This document shows positions 7,210-13,828 of a stretch of DNA of 31,128 nt, in pieces. Origin of the DNA: JBGPBY01 sp041481485 (lineage in GTDB: Bacteria > Acidobacteriota > Terriglobia > 20CM-2-55-15). Location of the stretch: assembly GCA_041481485.1 (NCBI GenBank), contig JBGPBY010000014.1:1-31128 (forward strand). Reading direction: 5' to 3'. A model generated the notes under the pieces. The model saw nothing but the letters and a program-made list of their open reading frames with translations. It searched no databases and was not told the DNA's origin. How positions within the stretch are numbered: the first letter of the stretch is position 1; each line of letters opens with the position of its first letter. The translations under genes and the position numbers were made by a program.

Positions 7210-8335
7210 TGACGCGGGCAACCGCCTCGGCGACTCGCTCCGGCACATTGCCTCCACTGAGCTTGCGGCGCAGCATCTCGTAGTTGCCGCGAATTTTCGA
7301 CTGCAGCCAGACGTCGTCCATCAGGCGGATTGCCGCCTCCGTCACCAGCTCCGGAGTGAATCTGTCCTGAAAGAGTTCGGGGACCACTTCCTCGCCAAGG
7401 ATGATGTTCACGATGCCGAAAATCCGGACTCTCAACACGAAGTGTTTCAGAACCCACGCTTCAATTCCGGAAATTCGATACACGATGACTTCAGGCGTTC
7501 CGAGCAGGGCCGTCTCCAGGGTGGCTGTGCCACTGGCAACGACAGCGGCCCGGGAATATCGGATCGCGTTATAGGCATCGTTGGCAACAACCGTGATGGC
7601 GTGATCTTTGATGATTTCATCGATCTTTTGTCGATCCAGATTTGGCGCCGCCGGAAGTACAAATTGCGTTTCCGGTTTCCGGGCGAGAATTCGTTTCGAG
7701 ACTTCACACAGCGTCGGCAAAATGTATCGAACTTCCTTGCTGCGGCTGCCCGGCAGCAACGCCAGTATTGGCCGGGACGGGTCCAGATTCTGAGCCCGGC
7801 AGAATTCCTCCTTTGTCTTCGTGGCGCGCACGGTTTCCATCAGAGGATGACCGACAAATTCCACATCGACGCCGGCATTGCGATAAATCTCTTCTTCAAA
7901 CGGAAAAATAACCAGCATCTTGTTCACGACTTTTCGAATGGTCTCGAGGCGGCCGGCGCGGGAAGCCCAAACCTGAGGACTGATGAAGTAAACGACAGGA
8001 CTGCCTGCGGCGCGAATGCGTTTTGCCAGGGGCAGGTTGAAACCGGAGAAATCGATCAGGATTGCCGCTGACGGCGGATCGGCCTCGACGCGATTGGCCA
8101 GCCGCCGGAATATTTTGTAGAAGAGAGGGAGTTTGGCTACTGCGCCCAATGGCCCCATAACGGCGGTGTCGCGAATGTCTCCTTCCATTTCGACACCTGC
8201 TTCCCGCATGCTCTGGCCGCCAAGCCCGAAAATGCGGCAATCCGGAAACCGGCGGAAGAGAGCGCGGGCGACGTCCGCGCCATACATGTCACCGGATGTT
8301 TCTCCGGTGACCATCAGAAATGTTTCAGGTTTCAC
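7163..8335 (-). CDS. lpxB: Lipid-A-disaccharide synthase
   Basis: LpxB condenses UDP-2,3-diacylglucosamine with lipid X at the inner face of the cytoplasmic membrane to form the lipid A disaccharide. The 390-residue protein shows GETSGDMYGADV near the start, IDFSGFNLPLAKR, YFISPQVWASR, FVGHPL, LPGSRSKEV and the late SGTATLETAL and GEEVVPELFQ blocks of this GT19 family. I chose GTG 8335 because it gives the four-base GTGA overlap with the upstream gene and keeps a short strand before GETSGD, as in homologues. The gene marks an LPS-bearing outer membrane. lpxA, lpxD and fabZ are not in the window, so the pathway genes are dispersed or lie further away. Confidence 0.94.
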   Translation of the reverse strand: MKPETFLMVTGETSGDMYGADVARALFRRFPDCRIFGLGGQSMREAGVEMEGDIRDTAVMGPLGAVAKLPLFYKIFRRLANRVEADPPSAAILIDFSGFNLPLAKRIRAAGSPVVYFISPQVWASRAGRLETIRKVVNKMLVIFPFEEEIYRNAGVDVEFVGHPLMETVRATKTKEEFCRAQNLDPSRPILALLPGSRSKEVRYILPTLCEVSKRILARKPETQFVLPAAPNLDRQKIDEIIKDHAITVVANDAYNAIRYSRAAVVASGTATLETALLGTPEVIVYRISGIEAWVLKHFVLRVRIFGIVNIILGEEVVPELFQDRFTPELVTEAAIRLMDDVWLQSKIRGNYEMLRRKLSGGNVPERVAEAVARVINSERSQTTKQLSKE

Positions 8336-8805
8336 GGATTCGTTGGTTGTAGTGCGACAGTGGCAGGCGCGTCCCGGAGAATCAGCGTTTCGCTCCACAC
8401 CGATTCCTGATTGCCAATGGTGACCAGTGCCACGACTTCACATTCGCCCTGAGGAACATGTCGAAACGTGAACTGGCTGGCCGACGTCGTCATCAACAGA
8501 TCGGGCATATAAAGCGGATTCTCCCGCTTCATCCGGTCCAGCGTGTAATCCATTGCCCGATGCTTTGCACGCTCGCGAAACAAAAGAAATGCCTGCTTGT
8601 CATGAATAAACAAGTCTTTGAATTCTTCCCAGTAGTCGTCCAGATTCTTCTGCAATTCGGCCATGTACACATTGACGTAATCGTGCGGGAATACAACGAC
8701 CTGGGCAGGTCTCGACAATTTCGCATTTGCGGGCATTACAAAACGGACTTCAATTGTTCCCGTGGGAGCCGCGAGGACAACGGAAAGGAGAACGGAAAAC
8801 AGCAT
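8332..8805 (-). CDS. Secreted hypothetical protein coupled to lpxB
   Basis: I do not recognise this 157-residue protein. It starts with a short hydrophobic leader (MLFSVLLSVVLAAP) that looks like a signal peptide. The mature part begins and ends with beta-type segments (TIEVRFVMP; FTFRHVPQGECEVVALV; LILRD), suggesting a small beta-sandwich of the carboxypeptidase-regulatory or transthyretin-like kind. These flank a charged helical insert at about residues 48-95 rich in Asp, Glu, Lys and Arg. Its stop overlaps the lpxB GTG start by 4 bp, so the two are co-translated, hinting at an envelope role. TAGAAT stands 6 nt before the ATG and no Shine-Dalgarno site is seen. Confidence 0.75.
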   Translation of the reverse strand: MLFSVLLSVVLAAPTGTIEVRFVMPANAKLSRPAQVVVFPHDYVNVYMAELQKNLDDYWEEFKDLFIHDKQAFLLFRERAKHRAMDYTLDRMKRENPLYMPDLLMTTSASQFTFRHVPQGECEVVALVTIGNQESVWSETLILRDAPATVALQPTNP

Positions 8806-8811
8806 TGCCGT

Positions 8812-8817
8812 ATTCTA
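8812..8817 (-). promoter_or_regulatory. Putative leaderless -10 box for the secreted protein/lpxB unit
   Basis: TAGAAT on the minus strand, 6-nt spacer (ACGGCA), then the ATG at 8805. Same hexamer and spacing as at pgsA. No clear -35. Confidence 0.5.
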
Positions 8818-8826
8818 GCTCACGGC

Positions 8827-8855
8827 TTGTCGACATCCACACGAACGAATAAAAT
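8827..8855 (+). promoter_or_regulatory. Putative sigma-70-type promoter for the secreted protein at 8886
   Basis: TTGTCG at 8827-8832 (4 of 6 to consensus), 17-bp spacer, TAAAAT at 8850-8855 (5 of 6). It would give a leader of about 24 nt that contains the strong ribosome binding site AGGGGAGG at 8871-8878. Confidence 0.45.
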
Positions 8856-8885
8856 GTGCCCGTACCAGTTAGGGGAGGGTTTCTT

Positions 8886-9458
8886 ATGAGTATTAAATGC
8901 ACTCGCTGTTTTCTTGTCCTGGTTTTGATGTCGGTGGCGGCAGCAACGCTTTTCGGCCAGGTTGCACCTCCGGTTGCCCGTTATACGGCGACTACCGCAA
9001 ATACCAGCGGTTCCGGCGAAGCCATTCGGATCGACATTCTTCGCTGGTCCACGGATATGGAACGCGACAACATTTTCAATGCAATCAGCAGCGGAGACAA
9101 TGGGTTGCCCCCGGTGCTGCAACGCGCCGCCAGTGTGGGATATGTGTGGACGAGCGAAACCGCAGGCTACGCGCTAAAGTACGCCTACCGCATCGCCGCT
9201 GCCGATGGCAGCGAACGGATTATCCTGATCACGGACCGCACCCTCGGAACCTTCGAGCCGCAACGATGGAAACTGACAGGCTCCGCTAGCGCGGTGACGT
9301 ACCCGTTTAGCGTGATTGAGCTTCGAATCGGCAAGACGGCTTCCGGCGAAGGTAAAGCCTCCATCGCCGCGAAAATCGTCGCGGATAAGACAGCCAAAAC
9401 CATCGCGCTCGACAACTACGCCGGCGCCCCGGTCATTTTTCAAGGGGTGAAGAAGTAG
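8886..9458 (+). CDS. Secreted hypothetical protein
   Basis: The 190-residue product has a clear signal peptide (residues 1-24, ending LFGQ) and a mature part with no cysteines and many beta-type segments. I cannot assign a family. Features include an IDILRWSTDMERDNIFNAI segment (about 48-66), a YALKYAYRI strand, a basic IRIGK-like strand late in the sequence and an all-beta C-terminus ending in GVKK. ATG 8886 was chosen because AGGGGAGG lies 7 nt before it; the in-frame codons from 8856 lack such a site. It is divergent from the lpxB unit and is followed by a 330-bp repeat region, so it is probably a single-gene unit exporting its product to the periplasm. Confidence 0.8.
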   Translation: MSIKCTRCFLVLVLMSVAAATLFGQVAPPVARYTATTANTSGSGEAIRIDILRWSTDMERDNIFNAISSGDNGLPPVLQRAASVGYVWTSETAGYALKYAYRIAAADGSERIILITDRTLGTFEPQRWKLTGSASAVTYPFSVIELRIGKTASGEGKASIAAKIVADKTAKTIALDNYAGAPVIFQGVKK

Positions 9459-9474
9459 AGACCGCAGATGCGAT

Positions 9475-9767
9475 CCCAGCCGCGTTAGCGGCGGCAGTTC
9501 GTTAGCCACCGGCGTAAGCCGGTGGAAATGAAAACTAACAAAACAGAGTGCCGTAAGGCACGACAGTCCGCTATCCGTCAGCTCGGTGAGCGCTCTTGCT
9601 CGCGGGAAATGAGTTCTGAAATTTCTCCTCCCGTGGATACGCTCCGAAACAGAACCTCAGAGTGCGGTTGTTAGATCTGTCGTGCCTACGGCACTCTGTT
9701 TTTATTAGTTCATTTTCCATCGGCTAACGCCGTTGGCCAGCGAACTGCCGCCGCTATCGCGGCTGGG
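9475..9767. repeat. Long inverted repeat built of REP-like hairpins (family A)
   Basis: Two arms of about 92 bp (9475-9567 and 9676-9767) are near-perfect reverse complements around a ~108-bp unrelated centre. Each arm contains three mini-hairpins with 4-nt or shorter loops: a GCCGC/GCGGC stem, a CCACCGGC/GCCGGTGG-type stem and a GTGCC/GGCAC stem. Two of these units also occur at 82-128. The element fills most of the 332-bp gap between 9459 and 9790, where I see no gene or transposase. It resembles a non-mobile BIME or a MITE-like palindromic element. Confidence 0.8.
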
Positions 9768-9778
9768 GTTGAGGGTGA

Positions 9779-9784
9779 TAGAAT
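9779..9784 (+). promoter_or_regulatory. Putative leaderless -10 box
   Basis: TAGAAT, 6-nt spacer (CCCGCT), then ATG 9791. It has the same geometry as at pgsA and the 8805 gene, and supports the reality of the small open frame it precedes. Confidence 0.5.
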
Positions 9785-9790
9785 CCCGCT

Positions 9791-10090
9791 ATGACGCTGG
9801 ACAAAGCGCAATCCCCGATCTCCAACGTTCGCCTGTTATGGATGTCCGCTGCGATGTTCGCTACCGTTGTCCTGGCGAATCGGTTTCTGAATCGTGATTG
9901 GACAAACTGCATCAAAGTCTGGGTCAATACCGGCGCATTTCACAACTGCGTTATTCAAACCGCTCCACCGTCACTGGCGGGATCTCTGATTCGCGGGGCT
10001 TTCGTGGCCACCCTCTTTTTCTTCTTCTTCCGCAGGATCTCCCGCAGATCCGGCACTTATAACCTCAGGGATCGGTCGCAATTGAATTGA
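9791..10090 (+). CDS. Small hypothetical membrane protein
   Basis: The frame encodes 99 residues with two likely transmembrane helices (about 15-34 and 62-81, the second with a run of five Phe) and a basic C-terminus (RRISRRSG). Two cysteines (39 and 53) lie in the loop between the helices, which would be periplasmic if both ends are cytoplasmic, and could form a disulfide. I do not recognise a family. The TAGAAT box 6 nt before the ATG favours expression. It ends 32 bp before the vapB-like start, with an 18-bp palindrome between, so it is probably separate from the toxin-antitoxin unit. Existence is plausible but not proven. Confidence 0.5.
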   Translation: MTLDKAQSPISNVRLLWMSAAMFATVVLANRFLNRDWTNCIKVWVNTGAFHNCVIQTAPPSLAGSLIRGAFVATLFFFFFRRISRRSGTYNLRDRSQLN

Positions 10091-10097
10091 AGTACTG

Positions 10098-10115
10098 CCA
10101 TTACCATGGTAATGG
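10098..10115. promoter_or_regulatory. Perfect 18-bp palindrome, likely antitoxin operator
   Basis: CCATTACCATGGTAATGG reads identically on both strands and ends 7 bp before the ATG of the AbrB-type antitoxin gene. Antitoxins of this class commonly repress their own operon by binding palindromes at the promoter. The position would also place it across the ribosome loading region. Confidence 0.6.
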
Positions 10116-10122
10116 TAGACCT

Positions 10123-10386
10123 ATGGCAATTGCACACTCCAGAATGACTTCCCAGGGACAGATTTCAGTTCCTTCCGAAATTCGTCGAAAGCTTGGCATC
10201 ACACCAGGCGCGGTACTGGAATGGGACGAACGCGATGGCGAGATTTTCGTCCGAAGAGCTGGCCGTTACAGTTCAACAGACGTCCACAATGCACTTTTCC
10301 CGAAAGGTAAACCGGCTCCAAAGTCCTCAGAAGAAATTCGGGAAGGAATTCGCAGGAACATTCGAAAGCGTCATGCGGGCAATTGA
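10123..10386 (+). CDS. AbrB/SpoVT-type antitoxin (VapB-like)
   Basis: The 87-residue protein opens with a swapped-hairpin AbrB DNA-binding domain: SRMTSQGQISVPSEIRRKLGITPGAVLEW at about 6-34, then a strand EIFVRRA. The basic, helical C-terminal tail (SEEIREGIRRNIRKRHA) is where such antitoxins clamp their toxin. I chose ATG 10123 because the fold begins directly after it, the upstream frame holds no domain, and the palindrome 10098-10115 would otherwise be coding. The gene overlaps the PIN-domain toxin by 14 bp, the typical order of antitoxin first. It should neutralise the toxin and repress the operon. Class assignment is strong; VapB versus other AbrB antitoxins is by partner. Confidence 0.9.
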   Translation: MAIAHSRMTSQGQISVPSEIRRKLGITPGAVLEWDERDGEIFVRRAGRYSSTDVHNALFPKGKPAPKSSEEIREGIRRNIRKRHAGN

Positions 10387-10756
10387 CACGAATGTCCTGG
10401 TTCGACTCATTGTCAGAGACGATGAAGTTCAAGTGGACTTGGCAGAAGAATTTGTGTCTCAAGGAGCGTGGGTTGCCCATTTGGTTTTGGCAGAGACAAC
10501 ATGGGTGCTTGATTCCGTCTATGGCAGAACTCCCGGACAAGTTTCGGACGCCATTGACAAGCTTTTAAAACATGAACATCTGACGTTACAGGATTCGGAT
10601 TCTGTTGAACGGGCGCTTGAAACCTTCAGAAAAAAGCCGGCACTTGGCTTTTCCGATTGTCTGGTACTCGAGATTTCGCGAAAGGCCGGACAATTACCGC
10701 TCGGCACATTCGACCGTAATTTGGGGAAGCTGGATGGAACCGCGCGGCTGGTTTAG
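10373..10756 (+). CDS. PIN-domain toxin (VapC-like ribonuclease)
   Basis: The 127-residue protein is a full PIN domain. The acidic metal-binding set is visible: D5 in AIDTN, E41 in LAETTWVL, D95 in GFSDCL and D114 in TFDRNL, with N7 also conserved. VapC toxins are Mg2+-dependent endoribonucleases that cut tRNA or rRNA, and all catalytic positions are intact here, so the toxin is probably active. ATG 10373 gives the canonical N-terminal MRAIDTNVLVR; a longer in-frame extension back to 10193 runs inside the antitoxin gene in another frame and is rejected. The pair sits between two repeat elements, as is common for acquired toxin-antitoxin cassettes. Confidence 0.92.
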   Translation: MRAIDTNVLVRLIVRDDEVQVDLAEEFVSQGAWVAHLVLAETTWVLDSVYGRTPGQVSDAIDKLLKHEHLTLQDSDSVERALETFRKKPALGFSDCLVLEISRKAGQLPLGTFDRNLGKLDGTARLV

Positions 10757-10811
10757 CGAGAAAGCCGCACGGCCGGAATGCGCGTCACGGATCGACAGAG
10801 GAAATCCTGGA

Positions 10812-10971
10812 AGGGGCGGTCGATCAAGAAATCTCTCTCCCAACGGGAGAGGGGGACGCGCAGCGGCCGGTGAGGGGTACCACAAGTAACAATATTTACT
10901 TGCGGTACCCCTCACCCGGCCTTCGGCCGCCCTCTCCCGTTGGGAGAGGGATTTCATGATCGACCGCCCCT
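10812..10971. repeat. Inverted repeat, family C (CTCTCCC-GTTGGGAGAG) copy 1
   Basis: The arms are near reverse complements over about 75 bp each. From outside in they hold AGGGGCGGTCGATCA, a TCTCTCCCAACGGGAGAG hairpin, a GGCCGGTGAGGGGTACC block and CAAGTAA, closing on an AT-rich loop near 10890. The outermost blocks are halves of the family B repeat seen at 13724, 23819 and 29249. It sits 55 bp after the toxin gene and 67 bp from the PQQ dehydrogenase stop, so it separates two converging units and could end transcription both ways. I see nothing else in 10757-11038. Confidence 0.8.
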
Positions 10972-11038
10972 ACATTGGGGGATCGCATTCATTTAAATCT
11001 ACTATGGCCGCCAAAGCCCGCGGCCACAGTCTCATCCG

Positions 11039-12979
11039 TTACGGAAGCGTGAGCGCGATCAGTTCTGCCGGGGCGTTACGCGCACCGGTGGCGACGACGA
11101 TGAACTGTTTACCGTCGGCCATATACGTCATCGGCAAGCCGGTCGCGTTGGCAGGCAACTCCATTTCAAAGATAGTCTTGCCTGTCTTCTTGTCGAGCGC
11201 GCGGAATTTCCTTCCGCCACCTCCGGGCCCCGAAGAAAACAATCCGGCGCCGTCTCCCGCAAAGAGAAGCGTTTTCGTGACCAGCAGTGGCGCACGTTCG
11301 GGATTTCCAGCCATGCTCAGATCGACGCCGGCAACCGCAGGATTGTTCTTCACGGAATCGATAACCGATCCGTTGGGGACCATCCACACGTGATCGCCGG
11401 TATTTAAATCAATGGCTGTGATTCTTCCCCATGGCGGCTTGATCAGCGGCAGGCCTAATGGAGCTTCGACGCGCGCGGAGCGTCCGACGTAAGCCATATC
11501 GGATCGCTGGCCGCCCTGTCCGAGAGCGTTGGCCCACCAGTTCGTTACCGATGGAATGAAAATGATTCCCGTTTCCGGATCGGCAGCTGCACTCTCCCAA
11601 TTCGCCGCTCCCTGGTTGTGAGGTACGGTCAGAGTGCCCAGCTTCCCGTCGGTTCCTCCCACAATCGGCGGAGTAAAGATGGGGCCCAGCTTGAATTGAG
11701 ATGCGATACGAAGTGCTTCGGCCTTGATTGCGGGAGTGAAATCAATCAAGTCGTTTTCGGTAACGCCCTGACGATCAAATGGCAGCGGCTTTGTCGGGAA
11801 CGGTTGAGTCGGAGATGTCTTCTCCATCGGAACGTCCGACTGCGGCACTGGCCGTTCAACAATCGGCCAGATCGGGTCGCCGGTGACGCGATTGAAGACA
11901 TAGATGAATCCCTGCTTGCTCACCTGAGCGACGATCTTCACCGGCCTGCCGCTAACGGTGACGTCGAGCAGTACCGGAGCCGATGCAATATCAAAATCCC
12001 AAACATCGTGGTGGACCAGCTGATAGTGCCAGATCCGCTTGCCGGTCTTCGCATCCAGACAAACCAGAGTGTCGCCGAAGAGGCCGTTGCCCGGGCGGTG
12101 CCCTCCATAGTAGTCACCCGTGGGCATTTCCACAGGCAGATATACATATCCCAACTCGGGATCTGCGCTCATCGGTGCCCAGACGGCAGTATTGCCGGTA
12201 TTGTCCGCGGATTTGTTTTCCCACGTGTCATAGCCGAATTCGCCCGGCTTCGGAACGGTATGGAATGTCCAGATTATTTTGCCGCACCGGACATCGTATC
12301 CGCGAACATAGCCTGGAACGTTGTGCATGAGAGGCGGCGAGGTCCCACCTTGCAGGGCGGCACCGACAATAGCGACGTCGCCGACGATCATGGCAGGTGA
12401 AGAGGCTCCGATCTGTCCGGGTTCGACCTTGTAGTCGAGACCTTCCCAAAGATCCACGATACCGCCATTGCCGAAACCGGGGACGAGGCGTCCGCTCTTC
12501 GCGTCGAGTTCCACCAGCTGGTATCCCGGCGTGATCATGATGATCCGTTCGGTGCCCGCATTATCCGACCAGTACGCCAGTCCGCGATTGTTGGTGCGCG
12601 GTGCTCTCTGACCCCGCACCCCTTCATCCAGAACGTACTTCCATTTCAGGTCACCGGACGCAGCATCCACGGCAACCGCAGAACGCGTGGCTCCCGCGGT
12701 GAAGTACAGCGTTGTGCCGATCATCAGGGGCGTCACTTCCCAGTTGGAATCGACGGCTCCGCCGAGCGAGGACGTCTTCCAGCGCCAGGCGATTTGAAGC
12801 TTGTTTACGTTGGAGGCATTGATCTGATCCAGCGCCGAATACTTCGTGCCGCCTGCATCTCCACCATAATGGCGCCACTCTCCACTCGCGGTTCCTCGCT
12901 GGGCGGTTCCGGTGAGGGAAAGCGCCAGAACTGCCGCAGCAAATAACAGCAGAAACTTCTTTGCACCATTTAGTTTCAT
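11039..12979 (-). CDS. PQQ-dependent dehydrogenase (quinoprotein), periplasmic
   Basis: The 646-residue protein has a signal peptide (residues 1-26) and then an eight-bladed quinoprotein propeller. Recognisable pieces are EWRHYGGDAGGTKYSALDQIN (33-53), SSPAMIVGDVAIVGA, RGYDVRCGKIIWTFHTVPKPGEFGYDTW, LDAKTGKRIWHYQLVHHDVWDFDI and a late LDKKTGKTIFEMELP. It resembles the periplasmic domain of membrane glucose dehydrogenase but lacks the five N-terminal membrane helices, so it is probably soluble and passes electrons to another carrier. The substrate cannot be told from sequence. There is a ribosome binding site (GGAG 8 nt before ATG) and an upstream TATAAT. No pqq biosynthesis genes are in the window. 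Confidence 0.9.
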   Translation of the reverse strand: MKLNGAKKFLLLFAAAVLALSLTGTAQRGTASGEWRHYGGDAGGTKYSALDQINASNVNKLQIAWRWKTSSLGGAVDSNWEVTPLMIGTTLYFTAGATRSAVAVDAASGDLKWKYVLDEGVRGQRAPRTNNRGLAYWSDNAGTERIIMITPGYQLVELDAKSGRLVPGFGNGGIVDLWEGLDYKVEPGQIGASSPAMIVGDVAIVGAALQGGTSPPLMHNVPGYVRGYDVRCGKIIWTFHTVPKPGEFGYDTWENKSADNTGNTAVWAPMSADPELGYVYLPVEMPTGDYYGGHRPGNGLFGDTLVCLDAKTGKRIWHYQLVHHDVWDFDIASAPVLLDVTVSGRPVKIVAQVSKQGFIYVFNRVTGDPIWPIVERPVPQSDVPMEKTSPTQPFPTKPLPFDRQGVTENDLIDFTPAIKAEALRIASQFKLGPIFTPPIVGGTDGKLGTLTVPHNQGAANWESAAADPETGIIFIPSVTNWWANALGQGGQRSDMAYVGRSARVEAPLGLPLIKPPWGRITAIDLNTGDHVWMVPNGSVIDSVKNNPAVAGVDLSMAGNPERAPLLVTKTLLFAGDGAGLFSSGPGGGGRKFRALDKKTGKTIFEMELPANATGLPMTYMADGKQFIVVATGARNAPAELIALTLP

Positions 12980-12996
12980 CGGATTTTCTCCGCGGG

Positions 12997-13023
12997 ATTA
13001 TATACCGGCTTTTTTGACCGCAA
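12997..13023 (-). promoter_or_regulatory. Putative promoter of the PQQ dehydrogenase gene
   Basis: On the minus strand TTGCGG (13018-13023), 15-bp spacer, perfect TATAAT (12997-13002), then 17 nt to the ATG with GGAG in between. A TATATA offset by 2 bp would give a 13-bp spacer, so TATAAT is the better -10. Confidence 0.5.
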
Positions 13024-13042
13024 CGGAGGCACTGGGTTCGAT

Positions 13043-13657
13043 CTATTTCATGCCGTCAAGGTGGCCGACATCATTCCAGGTGTGAAGCCGCCAGCCGGAT
13101 TTGCCATATTCAAATGAGTTGAAACTGGCGTTTTGCTTGATGAATCGTTGTCCATTGGCGAATGGAACGCCGAGCACGAACTGCAGCAGTCCTGTCAGGA
13201 TTCCACTGTGAGTTACGGCAAGCACGGTTTCCTCAGGATGCCTCTCCGCGATTGCTGTAAAAGTCTTCTCTGTGCGATCGACCCGTTGCTGCGCGCTTTC
13301 TCCTCCTGGAACAAATTCGAAGAAGCCGTTGCGCACGTACTCCTCTTCCTTCGACGGATAGCGTTCGCGGATCTCGTCCCATGTCAATCCCTCGAACGCT
13401 CCCATGCTCCGCTCGCGAAGGCCGGCGTCGAGTTGAAGCTTCAGCTCAGGAAGGTATTTCGAAATGATTTCGGAGGTATGAACCGCACGCCCGAGGTCGC
13501 TGCTGTAAAAATGGTCAATCTTGAATGAACGTAAACGCCGCCCGATCGCTTCGGCCTGACGGATTCCACGGTCGGTCAGCGGGCTATCGAGCTGTCCGAT
13601 TTCGCGGTGCTCAACGTTCCATTCGGTTTCGCCGTGACGCACTACGATCAACATCAT
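13043..13657 (-). CDS. Histidine phosphatase family protein (phosphoglycerate mutase-like)
   Basis: The 204-residue protein carries the family catalytic core. VVRHGETEWN near the start supplies the nucleophilic His, HFYSSDLGRAVHTSEII the substrate Arg, GAFEGLTWDEI the acid region, and VTHSGIL the second His. Members hydrolyse phosphate from small molecules such as sugar phosphates, cobalamin precursors or phosphoglycerate; the substrate here is not evident. I chose ATG 13657 (with an adjacent in-frame ATG at 13654) because the further upstream frame is encoded by the palindromic repeat at 13724-13812. There is no Shine-Dalgarno site; TATATT lies 9 nt before the ATG. Confidence 0.88.
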   Translation of the reverse strand: MMLIVVRHGETEWNVEHREIGQLDSPLTDRGIRQAEAIGRRLRSFKIDHFYSSDLGRAVHTSEIISKYLPELKLQLDAGLRERSMGAFEGLTWDEIRERYPSKEEEYVRNGFFEFVPGGESAQQRVDRTEKTFTAIAERHPEETVLAVTHSGILTGLLQFVLGVPFANGQRFIKQNASFNSFEYGKSGWRLHTWNDVGHLDGMK

Positions 13658-13723
13658 GATGAATGGAATATATAACAGCCCCGCATTCCGATTGAGCATT
13701 GCAGACTGTATTGGTTCCGCTTT

Positions 13724-13812
13724 CCCAATGTAGGGGCGGTCTATGACCGCCACAATTTTGAGGGATGCAATCTCACAGATTGTGGGCGGTCATAGACCGC
13801 CCCTACATTGGG
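13724..13812. repeat. REP pair, family B copy 1
   Basis: Arms 13724-13755 and 13780-13812 are reverse complements. Each arm itself folds into a hairpin with the stem GGCGGTC / GACCGCC around a TAT or ATA loop, so the unit is two REP-like hairpins facing each other across a ~24-bp spacer. Near-identical copies lie at 23819-23937 and 29249-29344. It stands between the MFS gene end and the histidine phosphatase start, both on the minus strand. Confidence 0.85.
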
Positions 13813-13828
13813 GAAGCGCGGGGAAAAT

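Noticed and set aside
6675..7457. 260-codon minus-strand frame over the anti-sigma/lpxB junction
   Set aside because: Shadow of two real genes, with low-complexity Arg/Pro/Ser composition.
10193..10372. 60-codon upstream extension of the PIN toxin
   Set aside because: Runs inside the antitoxin gene; the PIN fold starts at ATG 10373.
11618..12400. 260-codon plus-strand frame inside the PQQ dehydrogenase
   Set aside because: Antisense to a gene with continuous quinoprotein motifs; no recognisable domain.
13658..13753. Upstream extension of the histidine phosphatase
   Set aside because: The extension is read from the family B palindrome (VIDRPYIG is its translation) and precedes the conserved start MLIVVRHGE.
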